Shown: positions 27,508-36,473, counted from the first letter of the stretch. The stretch is DNA of 64,000 nucleotides from Nitrogeniibacter sp050293885 (GCA_050293885.1 JBNKNO010000002.1:95964-159963); one strand, 5' to 3'. Numbers and translations are program-made. Notes: a model not told the origin generated them from the sequence alone.

Positions 27508-29293
27508 ATGGAAGTCGCACTCGGAGAAGGTCCGGTTGCCCACTCGATCGCCCAGGCGCTGATCGAAGGCTTCAACAAGCACTACCGGATCTTTCGCGAG
27601 ACCAGCCGCAAGGCCAAGGATCTGNNNNNNNNNNNNNNNNNNNNNNNNNNNNNNNNNNNNNNNNNNNNNNNNNNNNNNNNNNNNNNNNNNNNNNNNNNNN
27701 NNNNNNNNNNNNNNNNNNNNNNNNNNNNNNNNNNNNNNNNNNNNNNNNNNNNNNNNNNNNNNNNNNNNNNNNNNNNNNNNNNNNNACTGCTCATCAATCA
27801 CAAGCAGCCCGAGCTGGCCGAGACCTTCTTCAACTCGGTGTGCTGCAAGATCCTGCATCGCACCTATTTCAACAACGACTATATCTTCGCTCGGCCCGCC
27901 ATGTCGGTGGAGTTCATCGAATCCTTCCCGCCGGTGTATTCGAGTTACTACCTGCATGCAGAGGGCTTTCGCGAGACGGTGCGCCAGATCGTCGACGACT
28001 TCGACTGGCAGCGGCCTTTCGACGATCTCGATCGGGACCTGGACTACGTGACACGAACCATCGCCGAGTATCTGGGCGAGTGGCCGGAGCGCGAGGTCAA
28101 CTTCCAGATCCAGGTGCTCTACTCGGCCTTCTACCGCAACAAGACGGCCTACATCATCGGCAAGGCCATCAACGGCTACAACGAATACCCCTTCGCCATG
28201 CCGGTGCGCCACGACGAACACGGCAAGCTCTACATCGACACCATTTTGCTCGAGGCCTGGCGCATCTCGGTGCTGTTCTCGCTCTCACGCGCCTACTTCA
28301 TGGTGGATATGGAAGTGCCCTCGGGCTACGTGCAGTTCCTGCGCTCGATCATGCCCAACAAGCCGCGCAGCGAGCTGTACACCATGCTGGGGCTGGGCAA
28401 GCAGGGCAAGACCATGTTCTTCCGCGACCTCATCTCGCACCTGCGCCATTCGAACGACCAGTTCATCATCGCACCGGGCATCCGCGGGCTGGTGATGCTG
28501 GTGTTCACGCTGCCCTCCTATCCGTATGTGTTCAAGATCATCAAGGACGTGTTCGGCGCCTCCAAGAACATGGACCGCCCCACCGTCAAGAAGAAGTACC
28601 TGATGGTCAAACACGTCGACCGGGTCGGGCGCATGGCCGACACGCTTGAGTTCTCCAACGTCGCCCTGCCACTGTCGCGCTTCCACCCCGAACTGCTCAA
28701 GGAGCTCAACGATCTGGCCGACTCGTCCTTCGAGATCGAGGGCGACGCGGTGGTGATCCGCCACCTCTACATCGAGCGGCGCATGACCCCGCTCAACATC
28801 TATCTGGAAAACGCCAGCGAAGCGCGCACCGAACACGCCGTGCGCGAGTACGGCAACGCCATCCGCGAGATGGCGGCGGCCAACATCTTCCCCGGCGACA
28901 TGCTGTGGAAGAACTTCGGCGTCACCCGCTACGGCCGAGTGGTGTTCTACGACTACGACGAAATCGAGTACATGACCGATTGCAACTTCCGCGCGATTCC
29001 GCCGGCGCCCTACCCGGAGATGGAGATGTCGGGCGAGGCCTGGTACTCCGGCGGTCCGCACGACATCTTCCCCGAGGAATTCGCCACCTTCCTGCTGGGC
29101 CGGCCGGCCATCCGCAAGGCCTTCGTCAAGCATCACAAGGATCTGCTGAGCCCGAAAGTTCTGGCAGGGCGCGCAGCAGCTCATCCGCGATGGCCACGTG
29201 GAAGACTTCTTTCCCTACCCGCTGGAGCTGCGCTTTCGCAATCGCTTCGCGCCCGACGCCACGCCCACCGACACCGAGGCCATCCCCACATGA
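27508..29293 (+). CDS. aceK: Isocitrate dehydrogenase kinase/phosphatase AceK (apparent frameshift near 3' end)
   Basis: Starts at the ATG at 27508 after GAGGAGG; 161 N (27625-27785) hide part of the regulatory domain. The kinase ATP loop GIRGLVMLVFTLPSYPYVFKI and the catalytic PGDMLWKNFGVTRYGRVVFYDYDEIE are intact. After KHHKDLLSP the frame goes wrong at AAA 29155-29157: read without one A, it continues KFWQGAQQLIRDGHVEDFFPY to PLELRFRNRF and stops at 29291-29293, overlapping the ATG of the next gene. As written, the frame instead runs on into the downstream gene. A one-base insertion (sequencing or real) is the simplest reading. AceK phosphorylates and dephosphorylates Icd to set flux into the glyoxylate shunt. 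Confidence 0.88.
27625..27785. other. Assembly gap (161 N) inside aceK
   Basis: Run of N in the N-terminal regulatory half of AceK; the frame agrees on both sides. Confidence 0.99.
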
Positions 29294-30255
29294 ACCCCGC
29301 GCGCACCGGACTCACCCTGCTGCTCTCGCTGGCGCTGCTCGCCCTCGCGCCACTGGCCCACGCAGACGACGCCATCGAACTCACCCCCATCCAAGTGGGC
29401 GAGCACAGCTGGTACTTCCAGGGCGAATCCGGCGCCGCGTCGGCGGCCAACAAGGGCTTCATGTCCAACGCCGGTTTCGTCATCACCAACGACCAGGTCA
29501 TCGTGTGGGACGGTCTGGGCACCCCCGCCCTCGGTCAGGCCATGGTCGAGGCCATCCGCAAACTCACCCCGCTGCCGATCAAGCTGGTGATCGCCAGCCA
29601 CTACCACGCCGACCACATCTACGGGTTGCAGGCGTTCAAGGCGCTCGGCGCGCAGATCTGGGCGCACGAGAATGCGCACCGCTATCTGAGCAGCGACGTC
29701 GCCGTCAATCGGCTCGCGCAACGCCGCGAAGCGCTCTTCCCGTGGGTCAATGAAGACACCCATCTCGTGCCGCCCGACCGTACCCTCGAGGCCGGCGAAT
29801 CCTTTTCCCGCGGTGGCATCGACTTCCGCCTGATCGACGCCCACGGCTCACATGCGCCGGACGACATGATGTTGCTGGTGGTGAACGACGGCGTGCTCTA
29901 TTCCGGCGACCTGTTCTTCGACGGCCGCGTGCCGTTCGTGGGCGACGCCAACACCCGTCACTGGCTCAAGGCACTCGACAACATGCTCGACAGCCACCCC
30001 AAGGTCGTCGTGCCGGGCCACGGCCATGCCAGCAAGACGCCACAGAACGGCATCACGCTGACCCGCGACTACCTCGTCGATCTGCGGCAACAGATGGGCG
30101 CCGCCGTCGCCGAGCTCACTGATTTCGAGACCGCCTACGCCGCAGCCGACTGGTCGCGCTGGGCCAAGCTGCCGGCTTTCGAGGCCGCCAATCGACTCAA
30201 CGCCTATGGCGTTTATCTCCAGATGGAACAGGAAGCCCTGCAGGGCAACCGCTGA
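29290..30255 (+). CDS. Secreted metallo-beta-lactamase-fold hydrolase (SoxH-like)
   Basis: 321 residues from the ATG at 29290, which overlaps the restored aceK stop (ATGA). A signal peptide (LTLLLSLALLALAPLAHA, cleaved before DDA) sends it to the periplasm. The dizinc motif HYHADH (His104, His106, Asp108, His109) is followed by a His in DAHGSHAPDD, an Asp in LYSGDLFFDG and a His in VVPGHGHAS, so all ligands of the fold are present. Such proteins occur with Sox and quinoprotein systems (SoxH type); the next gene is a sulfur transporter, so a role in periplasmic sulfur chemistry is plausible but not shown. Co-transcribed with the gene 14 bp downstream. Confidence 0.85.
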   Translation: MNPARTGLTLLLSLALLALAPLAHADDAIELTPIQVGEHSWYFQGESGAASAANKGFMSNAGFVITNDQVIVWDGLGTPALGQAMVEAIRKLTPLPIKLVIASHYHADHIYGLQAFKALGAQIWAHENAHRYLSSDVAVNRLAQRREALFPWVNEDTHLVPPDRTLEAGESFSRGGIDFRLIDAHGSHAPDDMMLLVVNDGVLYSGDLFFDGRVPFVGDANTRHWLKALDNMLDSHPKVVVPGHGHASKTPQNGITLTRDYLVDLRQQMGAAVAELTDFETAYAAADWSRWAKLPAFEAANRLNAYGVYLQMEQEALQGNR

Positions 30256-30269
30256 ACCGGGGGCGCATC

Positions 30270-31376
30270 ATGGACATCACTCCCCTGCTCGACGCCTACG
30301 GCGAAAAAAACGTCATTGTCACGCTCGGCCTCGCCGCCGGCCTGTTGTTCGGCATTGCCGGCCAACGCTCGCGCTTCTGCCTGCGCTCGGCGGTCATCGA
30401 ATTCTGGCGCGGCACCTGGGGCGAGAAGCTCGCCATCTGGCTGCTGGCCTTCTCCGCCGCCGTGGTCACCACCCAAGCCTTCGTCGCGCTTGGCTGGCTG
30501 GATGTCACCACCGCCCGCCAGCTCTCGGCCCGTGGCAGCCTCTCGGGCGCGCTGTTCGGTGGTCTGCTGTTCGGCATCGGCATGATCCTCGCGCGCGGCT
30601 GCTCCAGCCGCATGCTCATCCTCGCCGCCAGCGGTAACCTGCGTGCGTTGCTCTCCGGGCTCATCTTCGCGGTCACCGCACAAGCGGCCATGAGCGGCGC
30701 GCTTGCCCCGTTGCGCAACTGGCTCTCGGCCTTGTGGACGGTCGAAGGTGGCGCCGCCCGCGACCTGCTCGCCGCCTTCCACATGAACCACGTCGGCGGC
30801 ATCGTCTTCGGCATCGGCTGGCTGGTGGTCGGCGCCACGCTCGTGCGCCGTCTCGCCCTGCCGCTGCGCAGTGTGCTTGGCGCGGTCGGCGTCGGCCTGT
30901 CCGTCGCCATCGCCTGGCTGGGCACCTACATGGTCGGCGCACGCGCCTTCGACCCCGTGCCCACCCAAAGCCTCAGCTTCACCGGCCCGTCGGCGGACAT
31001 GCTCATGCTGGTGCTGGTGCCGGTGGGCAAGACCGTCGACTTCGACACCGCGCTGCTGCCCGGCGTCGTCCTCGGATCCTTCATTGCCGCGCTGCTCGCC
31101 CGCGAACTCAAACTCGAAGGCTTCAAGGACGGCCCCTCCATGCGCCGCTACATCGCCGGCGGCATGCTCATGGGCTTCGGCGGCATGCTCGCCGGCGGCT
31201 GCGCGGTGGGCAACGGCGTCTCCGGTGCCTCGGTGTTCTCGCTCACCGCCTGGATCGCCTTGCTCGGCATGTGGGTCGGCGCCGGGCTCACCGACTGGTG
31301 GTTCGACCGCCGCCTCGACAACAGCGCCCGCATGGCGGTGGTCGGCGGCGAAGAAGCGACCCCCGTCGCGCCATGA
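30270..31376 (+). CDS. YeeE/YedE (TsuA-type) sulfur-compound transporter
   Basis: 368 residues from the ATG at 30270. Many small helices rich in Gly and Ala, with three conserved cysteines in the family contexts QRSRFCLRSA (Cys37), LARGCSSRML (Cys111) and AGGCAVGNGVSGA (Cys311). In TsuA these residues relay thiosulfate through the membrane. It follows the SoxH-like hydrolase by 14 bp and lies 2 kb from the sox locus, so uptake of thiosulfate or another sulfur species is the likely role. About 10 hydrophobic segments can be drawn. The fold and cysteines are firm; the substrate is inferred. Confidence 0.88.
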   Translation: MDITPLLDAYGEKNVIVTLGLAAGLLFGIAGQRSRFCLRSAVIEFWRGTWGEKLAIWLLAFSAAVVTTQAFVALGWLDVTTARQLSARGSLSGALFGGLLFGIGMILARGCSSRMLILAASGNLRALLSGLIFAVTAQAAMSGALAPLRNWLSALWTVEGGAARDLLAAFHMNHVGGIVFGIGWLVVGATLVRRLALPLRSVLGAVGVGLSVAIAWLGTYMVGARAFDPVPTQSLSFTGPSADMLMLVLVPVGKTVDFDTALLPGVVLGSFIAALLARELKLEGFKDGPSMRRYIAGGMLMGFGGMLAGGCAVGNGVSGASVFSLTAWIALLGMWVGAGLTDWWFDRRLDNSARMAVVGGEEATPVAP

Positions 31377-31506
31377 CTTGCCGTCATCCCATATGGGCAA
31401 ACGGGTTTGTCGGGCCTGTCGATGCATACACCCCCCTTGTTTGTCGATCAAATTCACTTATGGCCAACAAGGTATGATGACGCTCCCTCTCCATCGAGAA
31501 CGCCGC

Positions 31507-31932
31507 ATGCTCACCCCGCAAACATCCCATCAGCAAACCACCGCCAAACAGCTTGGCGAACTGAGTCTGGCAGCGCCGCACGTCGTGGCGCATCGCATGA
31601 CGCGCATGTGGATGGCCGGCCCGGTCCTCTCCGAGCACGACCGCGAGGAGTTCACCGGCATGGTGATGGAGAAGCAGGACGCCTTTACCCAGTCGTGGAT
31701 GGCGATGTTTGCCGAAGCCGCCCGGATACAACAGCAAATGCTGCAGTCCTTCGTCGCCAGCGCCCCCACGCTGTGGTGCGCCAACCCATTCACCTTCTGG
31801 ATGGAGCTCGCCACCCACCACCAGGATTCCGCACATCGTGTGTTCAACAAGGGGCTGGCGCCGGTGCACCGCGCGGCAGTGGAGAACGCCAAGCGCCTGT
31901 CGCTGGTGGCATCGAACCAACAGACGTATTGA
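31507..31932 (+). CDS. Phasin-like (PHA granule-associated) protein
   Basis: 141 residues from the ATG at 31507; ATGs at 31474 and 31477 overlap a TATGAT hexamer (31473-31478) that could be the -10 box. The sequence is helical and amphipathic with many Met, Gln and Phe (DAFTQSWMAMFAEAARIQQQ), and ends with PVHRAAVENAKRLSL, an ending common in betaproteobacterial phasin-family proteins. Phasins coat polyhydroxyalkanoate granules. No PHA synthase gene is nearby, so the function rests on sequence character alone. No signal peptide or membrane helix. Confidence 0.6.
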   Translation: MLTPQTSHQQTTAKQLGELSLAAPHVVAHRMTRMWMAGPVLSEHDREEFTGMVMEKQDAFTQSWMAMFAEAARIQQQMLQSFVASAPTLWCANPFTFWMELATHHQDSAHRVFNKGLAPVHRAAVENAKRLSLVASNQQTY

Positions 31933-32026
31933 CCGTGCGAACCGCCTGACCGGTTGGGCGCAAGGCTTGCCGGCGGGCATCCCGCGTCACAGAATGTGCA
32001 TACCGCGCCACCTTCAAACGGTCGTC

Positions 32027-32461
32027 ATGCACATTCAAATCGCCCGCACCGATACCGACCTCGAACGCATCAGCCCGGTCCTGCGGCAACTGCGCCACCG
32101 CTTNNNNNNNNNNNNNNNNNNNNNNNNNNNNNNNNNNNNNNNNNNNNNNNNNNNNNNNNNNNNNNNNNNNNNNNNNNNNNNNNNNNNNNNNNNNNNNNNN
32201 NNNNNNNNNNNNNNNNNNNNNNNNNNNNNNNNNNNNNNNNNNNNNNNNNNNNNNNNNNNNNNNNNNNNNNNNNNNNNNNNNNNNNNNNNNNNNNNNNNNN
32301 NNNNNNNNNNNNNNNNNNNNNNNNNNNNNNNNNNNNNNNNNNNNNNNNNNNNNNNNNNNNNNNNNGGCGTACAGCGCTTCGACGCGCACCGCTTCTATCT
32401 GCGCGAACGTTTCTGCATCGCCAGCCACCACTTCTCAATTGATCTGACGGCGACCGACTGA
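32027..32461 (+). CDS. GNAT-family N-acetyltransferase (central part missing)
   Basis: About 144 residues from the ATG at 32027; more than half of it (32104-32365) is N. The visible N-terminus IQIARTDTDLERISPVLRQL is the first helix of a GNAT domain and the C-terminus VQRFDAHRFYLRERFCIASH (then HFSI) is the last helix-strand unit after the acetyl-CoA site, where an AHxFY motif is typical. The acetyl-CoA loop itself (Q/RxxGxG/A) would be in the gap. Substrate unknown. The frame is the same on both sides of the gap, which supports a single gene. Confidence 0.72.
   Translation: MHIQIARTDTDLERISPVLRQLRHRXXXXXXXXXXXXXXXXXXXXXXXXXXXXXXXXXXXXXXXXXXXXXXXXXXXXXXXXXXXXXXXXXXXXXXXXXXXXXXXXXXXXXXXXGVQRFDAHRFYLRERFCIASHHFSIDLTATD
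32104..32365. other. Assembly gap (262 N) inside the GNAT gene
   Basis: Run of N removing the centre of the acetyltransferase gene, including the expected cofactor loop. Confidence 0.99.
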
Positions 32462-32866
32462 ACGACAGGCTGTTCGGCGGACACTGCCACCTCCGGCGAG
32501 TGGCACCGGTCCATTTGGCGCTGCATTTACAATTGTTCACATCACCCCGTCATCCGCGAAGGTCGATCGAACGAGGGCCGCAGGCCCGACTCGCCGAGTC
32601 ACCGGCGGATCGCTCAATGCCCCCGCGCTGCTGAGGCTGAGCGCCGTTGCGGGTGAGCGCTGCGCGACACACCCGCCAATTCGAACGCTCGCCGTGCCAT
32701 TGTCATCGGTGCGGGCGGCGCCCTGGCCACCTTGACCCGGCAACGGACCGAGCGCTAGGGTGAAAATCCGCAAGGGTTATTCCCGTCGGCAAGTGGGACA
32801 AGCATCCGGCGTACCGACCGACGTGTGCAGCCCTTTCTACACAAGCAACGAGATGGAGGAGATCAC
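32462..32866. other. 405-bp GC-rich intergenic region with many hairpins before dodecin
   Basis: No credible coding frame. Short self-complementary units occur along it, such as GACTC-GCC-GAGTC (32587-32599), and a region near 32756-32790 reads AGGGTGAAAATCCGCAAGGG with GGGACAAGCATCC after it, which looks like RNA rather than protein sequence. It could be a structured leader for the dodecin gene or a separate small RNA. I could not match it to a known riboswitch or RNA family by eye. Confidence 0.35.
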
Positions 32867-33070
32867 ATGAGCGTAGCGCGAGTCACGGAAATCATCGCCG
32901 AATCCAAAAAGAGCTTCGACGATGCCATGAAGCAAGGCGTCGCCCGAGCAAACAAGACCTTGAAGAACGTCAGCGGCGCCTGGGTACAAGACCAGAAGCT
33001 GGTGATCGAGAAAGGCAAGATCGTCGGCTACCGGGTGAACATGAAGGTCACCTTCGTCCTGTCCAACTGA
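32867..33070 (+). CDS. Dodecin (flavin-binding)
   Basis: 67 residues from the ATG at 32867, with GGAGGAG 5 bases upstream. MSVARVTEIIAESKKSFDDA, then TLKNVSGAWVQDQKLVIEKG and YRVNMKVTFVL match the dodecin fold: one helix on a three-stranded sheet, assembling into a hollow dodecamer. The Trp in GAWVQDQ is the residue that stacks on the flavin, and Gln follows it at the usual place. Dodecins store or buffer flavins and can bind CoA. The gene is monocistronic and ends before a bidirectional terminator. Confidence 0.92.
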   Translation: MSVARVTEIIAESKKSFDDAMKQGVARANKTLKNVSGAWVQDQKLVIEKGKIVGYRVNMKVTFVLSN

Positions 33071-33115
33071 CGATCGCGGCGCAAGCCGCACGGCAGGCAT
33101 CCCCCCGGGGATATG

Positions 33116-33146
33116 AAAACGGCAGCCCACAGGCTGCCGTTTTTTT
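33116..33146. terminator. Bidirectional terminator between dodecin and soxB
   Basis: Stem AAAACGGCAGCC / GGCTGCCGTTTT (33116-33127 with 33132-33143), loop CACA, then further T. Convergent genes flank it. Confidence 0.92.
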
Positions 33147-33158
33147 CAGCACACGCGC

Positions 33159-34883
33159 TTACGCCAGCCCCGGATTCCCCGCCATGCCCTTGAGCTTGGG
33201 CATATTGAGTTGCCGTGGCGCAATCGTCTTCTGACTGCGCAGGTAGCGCGCCACCACGTCCCACACCGGCTCGCCGCCGGCTGCCCGCGCGGCTTCGGCC
33301 ACGGGCGCCCAACCGGCAACCTTGTACGTCTTGTCGGGGTCGATGGGCTTGCCGTCGAGGCGCATATCGACAATGCGTTTGCCCATGCCGGCCTTGGGAT
33401 CGCAGCTGTATTGCAGGCCGCCGACACGCACCATGTCGCCGCCTTGCTGGTAGTAGGGGTCGGGGTTGAAGAGGTTGTCGCAGACGTCTTCGAGCACGGT
33501 CTTGATGAGGCTGCCCTTCATGTCCGTCACCGTGGTGTAGGGATAGGTGATGGCGGTCTGGTCGAGCAGTTGCTCCATGGTGATCGGGTCGCCGGGCAGC
33601 AGCGACGTACCCCAACGAAAGCCCGGCGAGAAGGCGATTTCGGCGTTCTTTTCGGCCATCAGCGCGTCGAGGATGAGTTGGTCCCACGAGCCGTTGAAGT
33701 TGCCGCGACGGTAGAGCAGGCCTTCGGTGACCGCGAGCTTCTCGGACAGCTTGTCGAGGAAGGGCGCGCGCACCTTCTCGATGTAGGCGGCCATCTCGGG
33801 ATCGGCGGGCAGCAGGTTGGCGAACACCGGCATGAGCGTGTAACGGAAGTCGCTGACCTTGCCATCTTTCACGTCCAGATCCATCACACCGAGGAACTTG
33901 CCGTTGGAACCGGCATTGGTGACCAGCGTCTTGCCGCCGGCGTTTTCGACGATGCTGGGCCTGGGCATGCCGTCGTGCGTGTGACCGCCGAAGATGACGT
34001 CGATGCCGGTGACGCGCGTGGCCATCTTGAGGTCCACGTCCATGCCGTTGTGCGACAGCACCACCACCACCTGCGCGCCCTTGCCGCGCGCTTCATTGAC
34101 CATCTCCTGCATACGCTCGTCCTGAATGCCGAAACTCCATTCGGGCGTGAAATAGCGCGGGTTGGCGATGGGCGTGTAGGGAAACGCCTGGCCGATGATG
34201 GCGACCGGCACGCCGTTGATCGGCTTGATGACGTAGGGCTTGAAGACCGGGTCTTCGAAGTCGGTGGTCTGGACGTTCTGCGCGACGATGTCGATGGCAC
34301 CGGCGAAGTCCTTGGCTTCGATTTCCTTGACGCGCTCGGCGCCGTAGGTCGATTCCCAATGCAGCGTCATCACGTCCACGCCCAGCAGCTTGGCGGCGTC
34401 GACCATATCTTGCGCCTGGGTCCACAGGGCAGTGCCCGAGCCCTGCCAGGTGTCACCGCCATCGAGCAACAAGGCGTCGGGACGACTGGCCTTCATGCGC
34501 TTGACGAGGGTGGACAGATGCGCAAAGCCGCCGACCTTGCCGTAGGTGCGTGCGGCGGCTTCGAAATCCAGATAGGTGTAGGCGTGCGATTCGATGCTGC
34601 CGGCCGGCACGCCAAAGTGCTTGAGGAAGGCGTCGCCCACCAGGTGCGGGGCGTGCCCGAACATGTCGCCGATGCCCAGATTCACGTCGGGCTCGCGGAA
34701 GTGGATCGGCAGCAACTGCGCGTGGCAGTCGGTCATGTGCAACAGGCTGACATTGCCGAAGCGCGGCCTGTCGTAGAGTTTGCCTGCAGCCTTTTCGGCG
34801 CTTGCAAAGTCGCTGTGCAGGCTCATGCCGCCGGCCGCGGCCACGGCGAGCATCTGTAGAAATTCGCGGCGATTCATGCTCAT
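33159..34883 (-). CDS. soxB: Thiosulfohydrolase SoxB
   Basis: 574 residues from the ATG at 34883 (GAGGAAG 6 bases upstream). A twin-arginine signal (MSMNRREFLQMLAVAAAGGM) exports the folded protein. The 5'-nucleotidase-type dimetal site is visible: LLHMTDCHAQLLPIHFREPD, LLDGGDTWQGSGTALW, VLSHNGMDVDLK and FGGHTHDGMPRP. SoxB hydrolyses the sulfate group from SoxYZ-bound thiosulfate with two Mn2+ ions. It is the last gene of the minus-strand sox cluster, about 100 bp after soxX. Confidence 0.95.
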   Translation of the reverse strand: MSMNRREFLQMLAVAAAGGMSLHSDFASAEKAAGKLYDRPRFGNVSLLHMTDCHAQLLPIHFREPDVNLGIGDMFGHAPHLVGDAFLKHFGVPAGSIESHAYTYLDFEAAARTYGKVGGFAHLSTLVKRMKASRPDALLLDGGDTWQGSGTALWTQAQDMVDAAKLLGVDVMTLHWESTYGAERVKEIEAKDFAGAIDIVAQNVQTTDFEDPVFKPYVIKPINGVPVAIIGQAFPYTPIANPRYFTPEWSFGIQDERMQEMVNEARGKGAQVVVVLSHNGMDVDLKMATRVTGIDVIFGGHTHDGMPRPSIVENAGGKTLVTNAGSNGKFLGVMDLDVKDGKVSDFRYTLMPVFANLLPADPEMAAYIEKVRAPFLDKLSEKLAVTEGLLYRRGNFNGSWDQLILDALMAEKNAEIAFSPGFRWGTSLLPGDPITMEQLLDQTAITYPYTTVTDMKGSLIKTVLEDVCDNLFNPDPYYQQGGDMVRVGGLQYSCDPKAGMGKRIVDMRLDGKPIDPDKTYKVAGWAPVAEAARAAGGEPVWDVVARYLRSQKTIAPRQLNMPKLKGMAGNPGLA

Positions 34884-34988
34884 GGGGGTCTTCCTCGAGG
34901 CAAAAAGAGTCCGGCCGCCGAACCTGCGCCACACCCCTTCAAAGGGAACAGGCGGCGAGCAGGCCGTGGCCGGACAAGCGAGTCGAAC

Positions 34989-35588
34989 TCAGCGTTTGTT
35001 GACGGGCGATTCCGGATCGAGCAAATACGCCATCACGTCCTTGATCTGCGCTTCGGTCAGCAACCCCGAATCACCGTTGCGCGGCATCAGGCTGCACGCG
35101 TTGAAGGCCTTGGCGTTGTAGATTTTCGCCCAGGTGTATTTGACGGTCTCCTCGGACGTACCGCGTTTCTTGCCATAGTTCTTGAGGCTCGGGCCGATGG
35201 TGCCGAAGGCGATTTCGGTGTGACTCAGTTCGTGGCAGTTGTAGCAACCCCCGCCATTGACGGCATCGGCCTTGTCCTTCCAGGTCAGCCCCTTGCCGCT
35301 GTAGGCCACCTTCTCGCCCTTCTTCCAGTCGCCCACGTACTGTCCGTCAGCGGGGTACTTCACCGTCGCCAACTGGGCCGCCTCGATCTGCGCCATGCGT
35401 GCGTTGCTCGGCGTCGTGCCGGAGCATTCCTTCTGGAAGTCGAGTTGGTAGAGCCGATGCTTTTCGGCAATCCCCTTCGAATGGAAGGACTGGTCCATCA
35501 TCTGCTTGAACTCGGCGTACAACGCATCGTCCGCCAAGGCCACATTCGCCGCCAATACCAGCGGCGCAATCATCATGATCTTTTTCAT
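34989..35588 (-). CDS. soxX: Sulfur oxidation c-type cytochrome SoxX
   Basis: 199 residues from the ATG at 35588 (GGAGGCGG upstream). The signal peptide MKKIMMIAPLVLAANVALA precedes a helical extension and a single cytochrome c domain with the heme motif CYNCH (115-119) and an axial Met in ACSLMPRNG. With SoxA it forms the SoxAX enzyme that joins thiosulfate to the SoxY cysteine. The N-terminal extension of about 80 residues before the heme makes it longer than the shortest SoxX forms. It lies 10 bp after soxA. Confidence 0.92.
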   Translation of the reverse strand: MKKIMMIAPLVLAANVALADDALYAEFKQMMDQSFHSKGIAEKHRLYQLDFQKECSGTTPSNARMAQIEAAQLATVKYPADGQYVGDWKKGEKVAYSGKGLTWKDKADAVNGGGCYNCHELSHTEIAFGTIGPSLKNYGKKRGTSEETVKYTWAKIYNAKAFNACSLMPRNGDSGLLTEAQIKDVMAYLLDPESPVNKR

Positions 35589-35598
35589 CGCCGCCTCC

Positions 35599-36402
35599 TT
35601 AGCGCTTGATTCCGGGGGTGTTCATGACCGCACCGTTGGACTTTGCCGCCATGTAGACCGACAAGGCCTGCGTCACTTCGGAGCCATNNNNNNNNNNNNN
35701 NNNNNNNNNNNNNNNNNNNCAATCGTTGAGGCGTTTCTGCATGGTCCAGAACTGTCCGTTGGCCACGCGGTAGGCGGGCCAGCTGGTCCAACCCGACGCG
35801 GCCCCCTTGTGAGTGGTGATGTTGGGCAAGGCTTGCATGCGAATACGCTTGTCGTCGTCACCGTGGCAGGTCGCGCAGGAGAAATCCATCGGGCCGCCGC
35901 GGTAGAAGAACGCCATCTCCCCAAGCTTGTAGAGCCGCTTCATCTCGGGGTGCTTCATGCTCACCCTGACCTTCTCGCCCTTGGACTGACCGACCACGTA
36001 GGCGACGATCTGGTCCATCTTCTCCATCTCGCCCTTGCCCCACTTGCCCTTGATGAACTTGTCCGGCGAGATTCCCTGCAAGGTTTCCATACAGGTCATG
36101 AGGCGGCTTTCGAGATCCTGCACACGGCCGGTGTCCTTGAAGTAGCGCGGCATGTGCGCATAGGCGCCCTTGACCACACCGGCACCGAGGCCCAGATCGC
36201 ATTTTTCGAGCGAGGCGTTTTTGGGACCACCCGGGGTCGTCCACACTTCCTCACCAGCCATTTCCCACAGTTCGGCCGGATTACCATCAGCTAGCAGTTC
36301 GCGGTACTGGTCCACGCTGTCCTGATTGGCATCGGCCAGTGCGTTCGTCGCGATGGCCGACAGGGCCGCGAACGTCGCACACATAAGACGCTTGTGCATC
36401 AT
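35599..36402 (-). CDS. soxA: L-cysteine S-thiosulfotransferase subunit SoxA
   Basis: 267 residues from the ATG at 36402 (a second ATG follows at once), with GAGGAGGAG upstream. The signal peptide ends NALA before DANQDS. One intact heme motif, CATCH (176-180), is visible; the N-terminal half has lone cysteines (EKCDLG, RLMTCMETL) and no CxxCH, as in monoheme SoxA. The 32 N at 35688-35719 fall on residues about 228-239, exactly where the persulfide-modified catalytic Cys heme ligand is expected (after FWTMQKRLND). SoxAX oxidatively couples thiosulfate to SoxYZ. Confidence 0.92.
   Translation of the reverse strand: MMHKRLMCATFAALSAIATNALADANQDSVDQYRELLADGNPAELWEMAGEEVWTTPGGPKNASLEKCDLGLGAGVVKGAYAHMPRYFKDTGRVQDLESRLMTCMETLQGISPDKFIKGKWGKGEMEKMDQIVAYVVGQSKGEKVRVSMKHPEMKRLYKLGEMAFFYRGGPMDFSCATCHGDDDKRIRMQALPNITTHKGAASGWTSWPAYRVANGQFWTMQKRLNDXXXXXXXXXXXXGSEVTQALSVYMAAKSNGAVMNTPGIKR
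35688..35719. other. Assembly gap (32 N) inside soxA
   Basis: Short run of N over the expected active-site cysteine of SoxA. Confidence 0.99.
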
Positions 36403-36473
36403 TGTCTCCTCCTCAGTCGGGGCTTTCGCCCAACCGGCGGTGCGCGCCTCGACGCATCACCTTTGCCGGCATG

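Noticed and set aside
27508..30255. A genuine AceK-metallo-hydrolase fusion protein of 915 residues
   Set aside because: The linker between the two parts is nonsense (Arg/Ala/His-rich), the hydrolase has its own signal peptide, and a one-base correction restores the normal AceK end with an ATGA overlap.
32537..32773. 78-codon minus-strand frame before dodecin
   Set aside because: No ribosome site or motifs; the region looks more like structured RNA or plain spacer.
32756..32800. Cobalamin or FMN riboswitch before dodecin
   Set aside because: AGGGTGAAAATCC recalls pieces of both, but the other conserved boxes of either class are missing.
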